A stretch of 64,000 nt of DNA from Druceiella hillmani (GCA_039881145.1 JAYKKI010000003.1:10502501-10566500); one strand, 5' to 3'; shown: positions 24,656 through 37,080, counted from the stretch's first letter. Notes: a model not told the origin generated them from the letters alone. Translations and numbers: made by a program.

Positions 24656-25545
24656 ATAGTTACATATAAAGGCACGAAGCAAGTAAAATATTAGCAGACA
24701 AGTAGATAAGCAAATACAAGTATAAACAAATTCAAGAAGTAACTAAATATTTGTAGGTAGGTTAGTAGGATAAATACAGATATATAAAAAGTCGTAGATA
24801 TATTGTGTATGTGCAATCTTCAGGCAATCAGACATCATAGTTAAAAAAGAATAGACCAATTTTAAGAAATATGACTGAACATAATTAAAAATATTAAAAT
24901 TTTATTCAGGATCTAGATCATCAGTGGTTGCAGTTAACAGAAAAAGAAGTCTTATTTGAAAAAAGGCAGCAAAAATATATTTATGACAAAAGGTAGCTTA
25001 TTTACTCTATTATTATATTTAAACTTATATTAGAATAGCATTTCTTTCTAAATATAGCCTAAGGTAGAAAAATAAGATATAAGATGATGATATAAGATTA
25101 AATAAAACACACTTAATTTTTCTTAAAATTATGCTACAGGTAATCCTTTCTCCACCATTAAAGAGTGTAATTAAAAATCAAAATTATCCATATCAATAAT
25201 AAAGATATGTAAACACGACAAAAGATATGTAACTGAAAACTTAAGCAATATTATTATTTCTTAATATGGCATCAGGTAAGGAAAATTAGGAAAAAATATT
25301 TCGTAATTTAAAATATATATAAACTAAAAAACAATAAAAGCTTAGGAATTTACGCATTGCCCTTCTTTTTTGAACATGTCAGGGGCTGAATAAAATTTGG
25401 TAAAATCATTTTCTCCCCTATAAAACATTCAGGAATAAATTCTGTGATTTCCTCGTAATGGATATATTATTCATCACCTTATTAATTTAGAAAAAAATAA
25501 TTTTTAATCAAATACGTTTAGAAACATATCGCGAACTGTTTTATT
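24656..25545. other. AT-rich stretch, no gene seen
   Basis: Degenerate ACAAGTA-like repeats occur around 24640-24780. No gene is supported. Confidence 0.5.
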
Positions 25546-25589
25546 ATTCTAGTGAAAGCAGTATAGATAGTTACTGCTTTCCCTAGAAT
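25546..25589. repeat. 18-bp-arm hairpin with one mismatch
   Basis: Arms 25546-25563 and 25572-25589 (ATTCTAG, one T/C mismatch, GAAAGCAGTA and their complements) enclose an 8-nt loop. The structure is compact and isolated in non-repetitive DNA. Confidence 0.7.
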
Positions 25590-28500
25590 CCTAATATATT
25601 TAAAAAATAACATGTATTCCTGCCTTCATATCGTCACAGCTGATTTCTTACACTATTTTTTCATTATATAGAGTAAAGTTCATCGTCTTCAAAAACATCA
25701 GATTAACCAAGATGCAAGTCTTCATATGAATATATGGAGTCATCGGAGGACGATTTATTACTGAAAATTGGAAAACCTTTTTTAGCGACATCCAGTTGAA
25801 AGTCCGCCAGAAAAAATATGTTGAAGTCAACAGACCTATGGATTTTTTTCTGAGATGTAATCTAAACTATTTGGATGCTTTCAAGCGAGCGCGAGAGTCT
25901 CAATTTTGTCTCAATTCAAAATGGACTTGCTGAACTTTCTTTGGAATTTTTGTGAGTGATTTGCCTGTCTTAAAAAGTGTCAAATGTTCGTTGTTCAATA
26001 ATTTTTTTTCTACTAGTTTAATATTTTTGTTTCATTCTTGCTTTCGTACATACAAATAAAACGAATTCAAAATCGATAAATTTTCCTCATCAGTGCAGAA
26101 TCCCTGTCGCGACCTTCCAGCTCCACCATTGCATCCTGATTTTGGCTAAGAGTAAATTTTTATCGCCCTTAGTCGTAACTTATTGGATTATCATTACCCT
26201 CAACTCGATAAATGAATATGTGCTGTTCAATGGTGAGGAAATCTATGACGTATTTTCACTTTCCATGATCAAATTCCAATTAATTTTAAACCCTTCCAAA
26301 TAAAGACGATCGTTGTTTGATTAATACTGGAGAGGAATTATTAGAATTAATTCTATGATCAGGATCATCAATATCTCAGGATCTCATAGTTTGCAAGTAA
26401 TCAGAAACCTACAGTGGCAAATAGAAATGGTTTATGCGAGTTACAATGTTTCGCACTCGCGACAAAAAGTTAACATTATTGAATCTAATAAGGGATGAAC
26501 ACCCTAATATCGAAAATTGTTAAAATAATTCGATAATGTTTTAAAGCTGATAAAATCTACATAGATAATTCGACTATATCCGTTAATAAAAGTAACTAAA
26601 GAAATAACTTTTAATATATAATTTTAACTAGGACAAGTAATTTGAGTAATAAAGGCAATTTTACATAAGAAAAAATAAGTTAAAATACTGGAGACATGAA
26701 CTTGTGGCTTAAGTCTAGTTTAACTATAAATAATGACCAAGTATTTTAGTTTATGACGAATGATGAAATCATTAGAAACTTATCGTATTAACAATAAGTA
26801 AATCGTGTTTCGAGTTATTTTACTCCATGAAGAAAAATTTCATGTCTCCAAATGTTTCGAATGTCAAAGAGAAAATAATATCGTAAGTTTGTAACAGCTG
26901 AACCAAATTCGAGACATAGCCGCCTAAGAATAACGTTTGGAACAACATACTTCAAAGAATAAATAGTAGGTTTGGCTTAACAAAATATATTAGTAAATAT
27001 GTGTATTTAATTACTCTACAATATGTGTTTGACTTATATTTCTAATTGATTCGTCTTATGTACAAAAAATTTTTTTTAAAATACCATGTTTCCTATTAAG
27101 TATCTGTCTGCGATCGATACATACTTAAATTGAAATTCAAATTGTTATATCACATAGCTAAGTTCTAAATACGGCAATGCCACATTGCAACCTATTCTTT
27201 CGTTTGTATCCAATCACAAAATTGTTTAGATAATGTACTTTGCCCATTCGCATCATTGCGTATTTAAATAGTCAAAAGGTCCTTATTACTCGTTTAGTTT
27301 GTAGAGTACGTCGTAAACTGATTTTATTTTGAATTTAATTTTAGTGATGTTTAGTTAACTGAGTTCGTTGATTATTTTTTTTTCATTTTAAATATTATAA
27401 AACAATAAAATAAACGGACAGCAGAGTAAAAGTATCATAAACACAATTTCTTGAAAAACAATGCTTCACAATATGTTGGATGAACAGCTCCGATACAGAG
27501 TTTACGATTTCGTTTCATTATACCGACGCTTGTAATACTGTCAGCTGTTCGATTTTTTATGACAAAATTTGAAAATTATGCAGTTTAAAAAAAGGTAAAA
27601 ACTTAACTCATTCAGATCATAAAAACTTAATTAATTAAATAAAAAGTCCTACAAATTTTACTCCATTTTTTCTGTAAAGAGCAGCATTTTATGTTTTTTA
27701 AATACTTATGTTTCGACATATAGAACATTTTGTAGATAAAATGTTTACATGTTTATTCAGGTAAAATGTTTATTTTGTCGTCACAGATTAAATTGAGTTA
27801 GTTAAAATGGCCAACAAATGTGTATTTGTAATGTTAATTGTTTAATCATCATATTGTCCTTAGAAAACTCATATATATGGTTACGGAATAATAATATAAA
27901 ACTATTGCATTTACAGAAAGAATATTTAGTGAAATGTGATATAATGAGCATTTCCGTAGACGTCTGGTAGTGTTTAGAATAAGGTGAACAACTGACTTTT
28001 TAATACGAACCATAAAGCTCTACTATTCACAAAGATATTAGGTTTAACGACTATAATCGACACATTTTTGAGTAACAGCTTATTATTATAATACAGGAAA
28101 TACTGCTTAAAATATGGAGTGAAGTTATAATAGCACTAGAAATCATTGTTCTTTCTAATTCACATTTTTATATAACAAATTTTATGTTACAAGAATGTTC
28201 GTATGAATAGTTTGCTTTTTCTCAATTAAACAGACCTAACTCAAAAATGATGAAAAGGTATTGTTAAGGTATTGAAACGACCAAAGAAATAATTCTCCGC
28301 AAATTGAAGGTTTATATCTTAGTATTTTATATTAACTATTGATCATCGAACATACTCAATCTTAATACTTCAAATGATTTTTCCCAAAAGTAACCAGTGA
28401 TGAATAAAGTGACCCAATCACTTTATTTCTGAAGGAGCGTGTTAACGAGAAACGTTTTAATATAAATCTATCTCTATGACGTGTTTTTTATTTATTTTTA

Positions 28501-29667
28501 TATTTTTTTCATTCATTTATTTTTTTTATAATTCGCTCCTTAAAAATTCTACTTTTATTCTTTCTCCTCTTCTGAAATATTTTGTGGTATATATTTTTTT
28601 AATTTTGCTATTATTCTTCATTCATAATACTACCTTCAGCTTTAATTTTTTTCTTTCTAATATTTTAAATTTAATGTAGATTCCTTTTTTCACATTTATT
28701 TGAAACTTATTTCAATATTTTATTCGTCTTTTGAAAATCTCTCCGATTTTCCAAGAAAAATTGCTTTGTTAAAATTTTATTTAAATGAGAAAATTAACAA
28801 GAGTCCATCAAACAATTTTTAAATAGGATGATATTTAATTCCTGGTAGCTAGCAATAAAAACAGTGTTAATATTTAACAATTGATAAAAAAGTTATTTAA
28901 AAGAAGGTTTTGGCGTCTGATTATATATATTTATTGCTCCTATATTAAAATAAAATAATGAAGTAATGAGTTGTATTTTGATTCAGAAGATGGGAAAAAA
29001 TTAAATCCTTGATTATTTAGAAGCATAAAGTTTTCAATGTATTGATAATTGATGACCTTTGCACTATTATATAGGAGTATGTACATTTATCTAGTGAAAC
29101 AGTGCATTTCATAATTAGTTTAAACATAGAATGTGTAATGCTGTATTAAGGTCAAGGGAAAACAGACATAATGAAACTTTTGAGTTAATAGGAAAAAGTG
29201 TTAAAATAAATAACAATATAATGAAATGGAAGAGAACTTTATTACAATACTTGGTATTATAAGTAAACTTCTCTTTTTACTTATTCTGCATTTAAAAACC
29301 TTACTTCACCTGTGAAATATATTTTATACATTTTTTTCAAAATTGTATTCTAATTTTAACGTTCAAGTATTTTTTACAACTTGATATTACAATATTTACA
29401 AAAAGAGCGTATATAATTGTGAAATATTATAGTGAAGAAGTTTACGATTACTTCTAACACCATAGAAAATTGAGATATTTTCATTTCATTCATATATTAA
29501 CATTCAAAATCAACTAATAAACAGGCTGCTTTTAATTATTTACATTCAAATCTACTAATAAACAGTTTACTTTGTGAATGTATAACTTTTCAACGCTTTT
29601 AGTAATTGAACCGCAATAGTAAGTCTCAGTACAAACACATAATCTAACATTTTGTATTTCCAATATC
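25590..29667. other. AT-rich stretch, no gene seen
   Basis: No gene is supported. A perfect 10-bp hairpin with a 5-nt loop (AATAAAGTGA / TCACTTTATT) lies at 28403-28427. The hydrophobic 67-codon plus-strand frame at 28476-28679 is T-rich low complexity. Confidence 0.5.
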
Positions 29668-29883
29668 TTTTGAAAGCCAGCGACCACGGACGCTCAGAGC
29701 TCGGTATATATTGTGCGACATTATCGCGAGCTTTCTAATGGAATTGACTCTGGATGAAACTGCAAATTTTCTACATTAAACACTTTATCCTCCATACAAT
29801 ATATACCGCTATGGATATAAGTTTTATTTAACCAAAAAGAGCGGTTATTTGTGTCTAATGACGGTGCGCTCTGGCTTTTGAAA
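29668..29883. mobile_element. 200-bp MITE, hAT-like, with 8-bp target duplications
   Basis: The direct repeat TTTTGAAA (8 bp; 9 bp if a leading C is counted) lies at 29668-29675 and 29876-29883. It brackets a 200-bp segment starting GCCAGCG and ending GCTCTGGC, so the tips are short imperfect inverted repeats (GCCAG / CTGGC). A longer internal inverted pair (CGGTATATATTGT and complement) lies at about 29702 and 29797. An 8-bp duplication is what hAT-superfamily insertion leaves. No transposase is encoded. The segment is richer in GC than its flanks. The superfamily is inferred only from duplication length and CAG-type tips. Confidence 0.65.
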
Positions 29884-29950
29884 TACCTGCGTTTGTGAGT
29901 AGTTTTTAATATTTAAATAATATGAAAAATTACATTTTAAATAAATAATT

Positions 29951-29994
29951 ATAGAACATATAGAGTCTATTATATAGAACATATAGAGTCTATT
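29951..29994. repeat. Two-copy tandem repeat, 23-bp period
   Basis: Two identical 21-base copies (ATAGAACATATAGAGTCTAT plus T) separated by AT. Their identity implies a recent duplication. Confidence 0.9.
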
Positions 29995-30057
29995 TTTTAA
30001 GTAATTTAGAAATATATTTATACACCTTTTAAATTATAGCCGTAGTTATTGTTATGA

Positions 30058-30118
30058 CTTTTTTCAACCTCTACCTTTTCATATACAAGTGTTATGAAAA
30101 GATAGAGGTTGAAAAAAG
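30058..30118. repeat. 24-bp-arm hairpin with one mismatch
   Basis: Arms at 30058-30081 and 30095-30118, pairing in 23 of 24 positions around a 13-nt loop. They are polypyrimidine on one side (CTTTTTTCAACCTCTA...) and polypurine on the other. A diverged partial copy of the pyrimidine arm follows at about 30150-30165. Confidence 0.8.
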
Positions 30119-31110
30119 ATTGTATACTTGTTATAAGTTTCTCCAATCCTTATCTTTTCACATATCACTCTTGAATTCTGTTTAGCAAGCCGGGCTGTAC
30201 TTATAATGTATCTAATTTTGTTTCTGTTCTGGCATACTTTATTATTGAAATATTTCACCTCATAAAAGGAAAAAATAAAACCCGCATACTCGACTCAGCG
30301 CTCCATCCTTTTGTAACAGCATAGTTATAAACCAAATTAACATTATTAAATGCTATTTAAAAGTTAACTTCTTTTAATTATAAGTAGAAAAATTTTTCTA
30401 TCTTAATCTGTATAACCTGTGGAATATTCATTATTGCTATCAAAAGGGAAATTCCTAAGCATTGCAAAATTATTTTCTTTTTCAGAATTATATGCACAAT
30501 TGTTCTTAAGATATTATTGAGAACATCTATTCCGTTTCTCTGAAAACTATGTGGCGGAGAAAATTTAAATATTTCCAAAAATATTTACATAGAAATTTTA
30601 GAGATATCCAAGGGAATAGGTAATCTAATTTTAGTGATGTCGTGTGAGTCGTACGGGAAAGATAATTGAGAAAGTATTATAAATAGATTTCAATTCTATT
30701 AAATCTTTGTACGAAAAACAAAAAATAACTTTAATTTGTGTCACGTTCACTTTATCTAATTATATAAAGATGAAAACACAAGATAACAGACACACATAAG
30801 ATAGAGATATAAGACAGAGTAGAGTCAGATAAGGAACAAATTTCGGAATGAATGAAGGAAAGCTGAAAATTTGCATAGACTCTTGTTTTAATATTCTAAA
30901 TATGGGCTGAAGTCTCATAACAAATCGTTTCCACTAGACAACTTATCAAAAGCCAGAAGTCACACTTTTTTTTTCAAATATCTCTCTTTCTATGCCTAGC
31001 TTGTAATGAACAGTCTATAACAATTGTACACTATAAAAATCTTTACAAGTTTGGTTACATGCATAGTTTTTCAATAAGCCATTTTCTAGATATAGGGCGG
31101 AGAATGGGAT
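30119..31110. other. AT-rich stretch, no gene seen
   Basis: No motif, terminus or coding frame that I can support. Confidence 0.5.
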
Positions 31111-31163
31111 CCATTTATAGGGTAACCATTTATAGGGTAATGGCGCATCCATTTATAGGGTAA
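31111..31163. repeat. Triplicated 15-bp motif CCATTTATAGGGTAA
   Basis: Three exact copies lie at 31111-31125, 31126-31140 (directly abutting) and 31149-31163, separated by TGGCGCAT. Exact identity over three copies is not explained by base composition. Confidence 0.9.
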
Positions 31164-31197
31164 CGCTACGTAAACTGGAGAGCCAGATACTTTTTTT

Positions 31198-31235
31198 GTT
31201 GAAAAAGTTGAAAAATTTTTTTCAACTTTTTCAAC
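31198..31235. repeat. 18-bp perfect palindrome with 2-nt centre
   Basis: Arms at 31198-31215 and 31218-31235 (GTTGAAAAAGTTGAAAAA and complement), with TT between. It lies 35 bp after the triplicated motif. Each arm is itself a GTTGAAAAA duplication. Confidence 0.85.
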
Positions 31236-32281
31236 GCTGATTTATCTTCATTTAGACAGTTTTTAACTACAAAGTATTGTTTAGCTTCATTAAGGAAAAT
31301 AAGAACATTTTTATAACATAATTAACTTTACATGTATACTGCCTTCGCTCAACCAATTTCAAATTTCAAGACACACCTACTTAATTAATTATACGTTTTC
31401 TAAATCAATTTGTACAATAATCCGGTGTCTATATATTAACTACTATAATTTGGTACCTCGATTTCTCAGTTATTTTATGAAGTAGATGATAGTTTATCTA
31501 TTTCTTTTTCCTACATTTACAATTTATTCACTTTTGTTTCTATATCTAAAGAAATGCATGTAAATTTCTAAACTTTTCTGTAATATTTAGAAATGAACAA
31601 AATTACTTTTTTTATAACTATTTTATAACAAGACTTAGTTTGTATTTATGTATAAAAGTACTAATAAGTTAATACTATTTTTTGTTTCAAGGTCAAAATT
31701 ACAAGGTATTAATGAAAAATTCGTTACATTTTCTGAATCGAAAATTATATAATGAGAAGCTAAATTAATTTTGTGCTTTTACAAAGAATTAAAATAACTT
31801 TGAAAATGTAATTACGAATGATATAATTTAGAGGCAAATAAGTAAATAAGAAAGGATTATTACACACATATATTATCTTGATATGATAGTATCTAAATGT
31901 TAACCACTTTTATGCTGCAGAATTTTACGTTTTGTTCAAATTTCAGTGTACAGTAAAATATTTTTTCGGTGGAACCATTTAGAAAGGGAGAAAATTTAAT
32001 AATAGGGGTTGACTAGCTCGAAAAATGGATCTACTTTGTTTTCCCAAGGAGTGTATGTGCTACTATGGTTAGAATCCAATACATAGAGGGCTCATAAAGT
32101 CAGCAATGAACCCTATAGTTCTGGCCATCAAAGTATAGTCGTAAAAGACAAATTAAAATTAGTATCTGCAAATTATATTCGTTTTTGACGGTTAACACTA
32201 ACTCCGGCACTGGCTCCTTCTTCAAAATTAAGGGGAAGGCTGAAATAAAAGTTACTGGTTTTAATTACAAAAATTACTAAG
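31236..32281. other. AT-rich stretch, no gene seen
   Basis: No gene, terminus or recognisable repeat. Confidence 0.5.
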
Positions 32282-32525
32282 TAAAAAACGGCCAAATGCA
32301 AATTAGCCTCACGTACGCAGGGTTCCGTAGCATCAGAAAACACTAAATTTATTAGTTTTTACTTCACAAAGACACTGAAGGACAAAGTTATTGCTGGAAT
32401 CGGTACATGAAATATCCCCTGTCTCAGAAACCGCATAATATATTTTATTCAAACTAGTTTTCGTTCGAAGATTATTTTAAGTTCTACTACCAACATTTTT
32501 TCCAAAATTTTACACATGTTAGTTG
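32282..32525 (+). repeat. Dispersed repeat R3 (GGCCAA...GGGTTCCGTA family), copy 1
   Basis: It begins AAAAACGGCCAAATGC, then CACGTACGCAGGGTTCCGTAG, and continues through AAGTTATTGCTG, TTTCGTTCGAAGATTATTTT and AGTTCTACTACC. The same blocks occur on the minus strand at 46974-46725. The opening signature is one I associate with a very abundant insect repeat, especially in Lepidoptera. That association is memory, not a search. No coding frame is shared between copies. Confidence 0.7.
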
Positions 32526-33024
32526 ATAGGTTAGAGAGGCGGGGAGAGCCCACTTTTTATTGTCATAAACAGGTGTTAAGCTTAGTTGCAGCGTCTGATT
32601 ATGGTGATAATTATATAATGATAATACAACAAGTGTGCAAAATTTTAATTCAATATGAAGTTGAAAATGATTTAAAACTGAGTTGCAAGATTTTTACAAC
32701 TGGTTACCTAAATAGAAATATATTTAATAATAACATATCAGTAACAACTTGTTCGAGTTAAATATAAAAATAAATTAAAAATCAATTTTATTTGACTACT
32801 TTTACCATTTATCTTTAATAAAATACAGTTTAATTTCGAATTGTGAATGAAATGAAAAGAAAAATTAGCAAAATTAATACCTCCATAATTAAGAAATTGT
32901 CACAAAAACGTCTTTATTATTTATTCAATTATTTACATTTTTCATATTTCATTTGCAAAATTTATGATGTTTATAAAAATGATTATATTATATAAATATT
33001 AATATTTTTAATTTATTAATAATT
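32526..33024. other. AT-rich stretch, no gene seen
   Basis: An 81-codon plus-strand frame (32516-32761) begins at the end of R3 and runs into AT-rich DNA. It has no recognised motif. Confidence 0.5.
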
Positions 33025-33084
33025 GCACGTTTCCCATATCGATCTGGTTTCCGCAAGGAAATCAGTTCGACGTGGGAAACGTGC
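33025..33084. repeat. 60-nt GNRA-capped hairpin (pre-miRNA-like)
   Basis: Nearly continuous pairing of about 28 bp. The outer 12-bp stem is GCACGTTTCCCA / TGGGAAACGTGC. A 3-nt imperfect internal region follows, then CGATCTGGTTTCC pairing with GGAAATCAGTTCG (one mismatch, one G-T), closed by a GCAA tetraloop. It is GC-richer than its flanks and single-copy in the window. It could be a structured RNA or the core of a small foldback element. Confidence 0.65.
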
Positions 33085-34181
33085 ATAAAATGGAAACGTT
33101 TATAAAGAAAAGTAAATTAGAATTATAAAAGATATCATGATAGATTTAATTTATAGGTAAGTTAATAGGTTTTTACACATTCTGATTCCATATTTTAAAC
33201 ACAAAATTCATTACAAATTAAGTAAGTTTTGGTTCCTATTTAATATTTAAAGTTAATTCATTGCTATACTGTTATGAGCGAAGACAAGATTTTTGTTCGT
33301 CATTTATTAAATAATAATATATTTTATATTTCATGTTGTTTACATTCCAGGGTAATTTTTTTATATATTTATAACCTACCGCTGCGCTATTTATTCTTAG
33401 AGAGGTATTTAGGTATTAGCGAAGAAATATAACAACAATAACCCAATCCCCGGTATTTGTGCACGTATAATTTTTCAAAATTTATTATATGAAAATAAGA
33501 AATGGCAAAAATAAAGATTAAACAGTAACCAAGTAATATTTCTTTCTTTTTAAACAATATTAGATTTCTTAAAAATTTTAAGGAATTTGAATAGAACTTG
33601 GCATCCATTTCTGTATTTAAATAAATATTTTTTATGTATAAATATTGTAGATATAAAAATAGCATTATTTAAAGGTTTACTAAGAAAGTTATTTCAAAAA
33701 AATTTGGAATTAAAACACTTCGTCAACAATACGTTTGTTAAAAGTAGGAAAATATTCTTAACTTTCATTTCTGTAGACAATGAAACAGCTCAAATCAAAA
33801 GTTTTATTTAAAATATTTACATCATTTTACTTTTTTGTTTTTAACTTTATATTAAGGTTAAAAACAAGAAAAGTAAACAAAATATCGATCATCGCAACGT
33901 GGAACAGGCATGTATTGATGTAGTCAAATAGTTAAATTTAGAATAACATTAGATTACATGCAAATATAGATTTTACATTTTTCAATTTGCCTTTAAAAAT
34001 CTTTTTACCCGAACTCAAAAATATCTTTAGAAGGCTCATTATTGGCATTCGGGTGGAAATATTTAAGAACGCTAATAATTATAATAATAACATTAAAGCC
34101 TTTTTAAATTTCTTGCCAGAAAATAACAACGTAAGTAATTTTAATCCTATATTAGTAAGTTATAACATATTTGATAAATGA
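33085..34181. other. AT-rich stretch, no gene seen
   Basis: Three frames of 64-92 codons are present, all lysine/asparagine/isoleucine-rich and without recognisable motifs. Confidence 0.5.
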
Positions 34182-34640
34182 TTAGTCTGAAAGAATTATC
34201 TCTATCATGGGCTGTTTGCATGCAGCCCATACCAGCCGTTTTAGTAATATCGTCCGCCCATCTCGTTTGAAAATATTTATCTTCGTGCTGAGAGTTGAGA
34301 AGGTTACGATTATTGGACGAGGTCTGTCCCATAATTTCCCAATTCTTTTTATCTCTTGCATATCCCTAAGTTCTGTTTTAATAGTGAAGCGTTCTTTTAT
34401 GTAGTAGGTCATGCCATTTTGTAAGTTTTTACATGACGTTTCTTTCTCTTCCATTCCGAAGAAAAACTATGTTCCTCTGTCTCGCTTGTTTCTCCAAGAA
34501 ATAGGTTCTTTTAAACTTCTGTGTAACCTGTTTTGGTTGTCTAGTTCTTTTTGTATATTTTTAAGAGCGTTCATAATTGTCTGTCTTTTCATCCGCCACT
34601 ATTCATTTGTTTATCGTAAGTTTGTTATCCTGTAACTACT
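34182..34640 (-). pseudogene. LINE ORF1-like (gag-type) protein relic
   Basis: The minus strand encodes remnants in the order expected of the RNA-binding ORF1 protein of insect LINEs. First a polar, coiled-coil-like start (KNIQKELDNQNRLHRSL), then FFGMEEKETS, then YIKERFTIKTEL, then EIKRIGKLWDRPRPIIVTFS followed by a KINIFKRDGR stretch. The R-I-G-K...RPRPIIV core is the most diagnostic part. The final 90 codons are open (34454-34182). The upstream part needs a frame change, and a stop lies near 34470. ORF1 binds the element RNA for reverse transcription. No RT is adjacent, so this is an isolated fragment. Confidence 0.65.
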
Positions 34641-34720
34641 GATCACTAGCCACCAATTTTTAGTTTTACTTCCATTCAGGATAATATGGGTTAGTTTGTT
34701 ATGGATAGAGTGATGATAAT

Positions 34721-34835
34721 GACATAATTCTAGATATATATTTATAAATGTCAAAATTATATTTATAACTCTAAAGATATATTTATAAATGACAAAGATA
34801 TATTTATAATTCTAGAGATATATTTAAAATGGGAA
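34721..34835. repeat. Minisatellite around AGATATATTTATAA
   Basis: Four to five imperfect units of about 20-30 bp, each containing (T)ATATTTATAAxT, alternating with TCTAGA- or GACAAA-type spacers. Confidence 0.8.
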
Positions 34836-37021
34836 ATTTGGCACACTCATATTAAAGTAAATATACTTACGTAGTAACATTTATAAACTTGTGTTAACTA
34901 CAAAAAATCTCAAGAGGGAAATTAAATTATTATTTTTTTCCATTCCGTATATCGGTGGGATAAAAATTAAAATGACAAATAACAAGAATTTTAAAACGTT
35001 TCTAAATTTTTTTTGAGATAATTTTAGTTACGCCCGCCTCTCATTTATGAAATTTCTAAACTCACAATAAATTAAAAAATTAATGTTATTAGAAATTTAA
35101 CAAAATTTTGATTGCTATATTTCTACAATATTACTACGCCCATGAATGTACAAAGAATTAATTGAAACAAAACAAAAAAAGAATTTACTTGTTGAACAAC
35201 TATATTATTTGCAAATAATTTAGTAAAGATATTATGTTCTCTTAAAATTTATATTAGTTGCGGGTGATTAAGGATGATTTTAATGATCGAGTGATTTATT
35301 CATAAGACATGTTCATAATCGATTCTAAACTTAGTAAATTAGTTAACCTTATAAATAAGTGATTATTAATGGTGATGACTTTAAGTTCCGATAATTCATT
35401 TCATATCCAAAGAGAGTATTATTCAGATTCATTCATTTCTTTAACGTTTGACTAGAAGCCCTAAAGTAATACCTAGGTGAAGATGAAAATAAAACATCGC
35501 TTAGATTTATCTTAGATATATATTAAGTGTTGCAATGTACACTTATGTTAGTTACTTGTATTTATCAACCATTCGCTCTAATTTATTCGCTCGTGTTTGT
35601 AAGTAACTAATTAGAAATTGCTAACAAATATATTCGATATATACCGATATATTAATATGTAGGTAATAGTATATGTACCTACAGATATATTCCAATAGTA
35701 TTCATATTATTCGTAATAGCTCACCGCTAGTTTATACGTGTCTTTGCGGAGAATCCTCGTAATATACGTTCTAATCGTATTTGACTATGTTACGAAATAG
35801 TAACATACAAAATATTTTATAACATCACAGACATTTTGAACATTAATATGTAAAAAAGTTCTAAGCTTTCTCTATAATTTTAAATCAATGCAAGGTAATC
35901 TGAAAAAAGAAATGAAATTATAGCTTTACTGTAAATTATTCCTGATATTAAATATATTTATTTTATTTCTAACTTAACTTAGTTTAAAAGAAAATACAAA
36001 TTAAATTTCCACCAAAATCGAATGTGATTTTTCCAAAAAGCAAAGCTAAATAAAGTTTCGTTTATACTTTAAACGGAATTCTCTATTTAGTATTGAATTT
36101 AATTAATACCAAAGTATTATATTTACCTTCCAGTAAGCGCTATTAAATTAGTTGAAATTAAAACAATTATGTTTCTCGTGATTTACTATCGGAAGCGTCT
36201 AAATTTCGGGGAAATAGTTCTGAAATTGAATAATTATCGTGCCTTCATAAATAACTGACGACGAAAGTAAATTATTCAACTACCTTTGTAACAAAGAATT
36301 ATTTCTATACTGTCATTATCAGCGAATAATATTGGATATTATTCTAGTATTTGTTTTATAGTCGATTAAGGATGTAGATGAAATATATAAACATGAGTTT
36401 ACAATCACCAATTACGTGTTTGTTGCAGGTAACATCTGAATTATATATGCGTGATATTACAAGCTAACTTATATTTTAATAGTTGGAAAAATTTATAAAA
36501 CCTATAAGTAAAATTTTCGCTATGAACTTTCTGTACACAAAAAGTAGCGGGGGGCTATTATAGATAATACTAATGGAATCATTTGATAAAAGTCTCGAAT
36601 GTCTGAATATCTTGATTATAATCATTACCAATTATTATTTTGTAACATATAAACACTAACATATGCGAATGATTTATAGAATACGTGTTACAGATATAAA
36701 TGAACTGCAGCTTGATAGTGTATGAGTGTAAGATAAAGCCAAATGCTTTTTACAGTCTAGGGTCAAAACTTTACCCTTTTGGGTCAAATATTAAACTGCT
36801 AATGCAATTACTTACATTAAGCTGCTAAACGAACGTGGTTTCAATAAAAGAATAGTGCTTGTTTTTGACTTGGGATGAATTGTCGAAATCAGTTAATATT
36901 TTTAATAACCCGTCGATAGGAGGATATTTCTAATTTTATAATTGATAGTTATGACAATAGTAATAATGCATAAATTTCATGTGTTAATTAAGCTATTATG
37001 GAAATCATAAACATTAAATAA
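34836..37021. other. AT-rich stretch, no gene seen
   Basis: A 7-bp inverted repeat (GTAGGTA / TACCTAC) lies near 35659-35682. Nothing else is notable. Confidence 0.5.
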
Positions 37022-37031
37022 TACATACATA

Positions 37032-37079
<48 letters not shown>
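37022..37079. repeat. (TA)n microsatellite
   Basis: A TA tract of about 58 bp, preceded by ATACATACAT. Confidence 0.95.

Positions 37080-37080
<1 letters not shown>

Noticed and set aside
28476..28679. 67-codon strongly hydrophobic frame
   Set aside because: T-rich low-complexity DNA gives Phe/Leu/Ile frames. No other evidence of a gene.
32516..32761. 81-codon plus-strand frame as a gene
   Set aside because: It starts in the tail of repeat R3 and ends in AT-rich DNA. No motif or second copy supports it.
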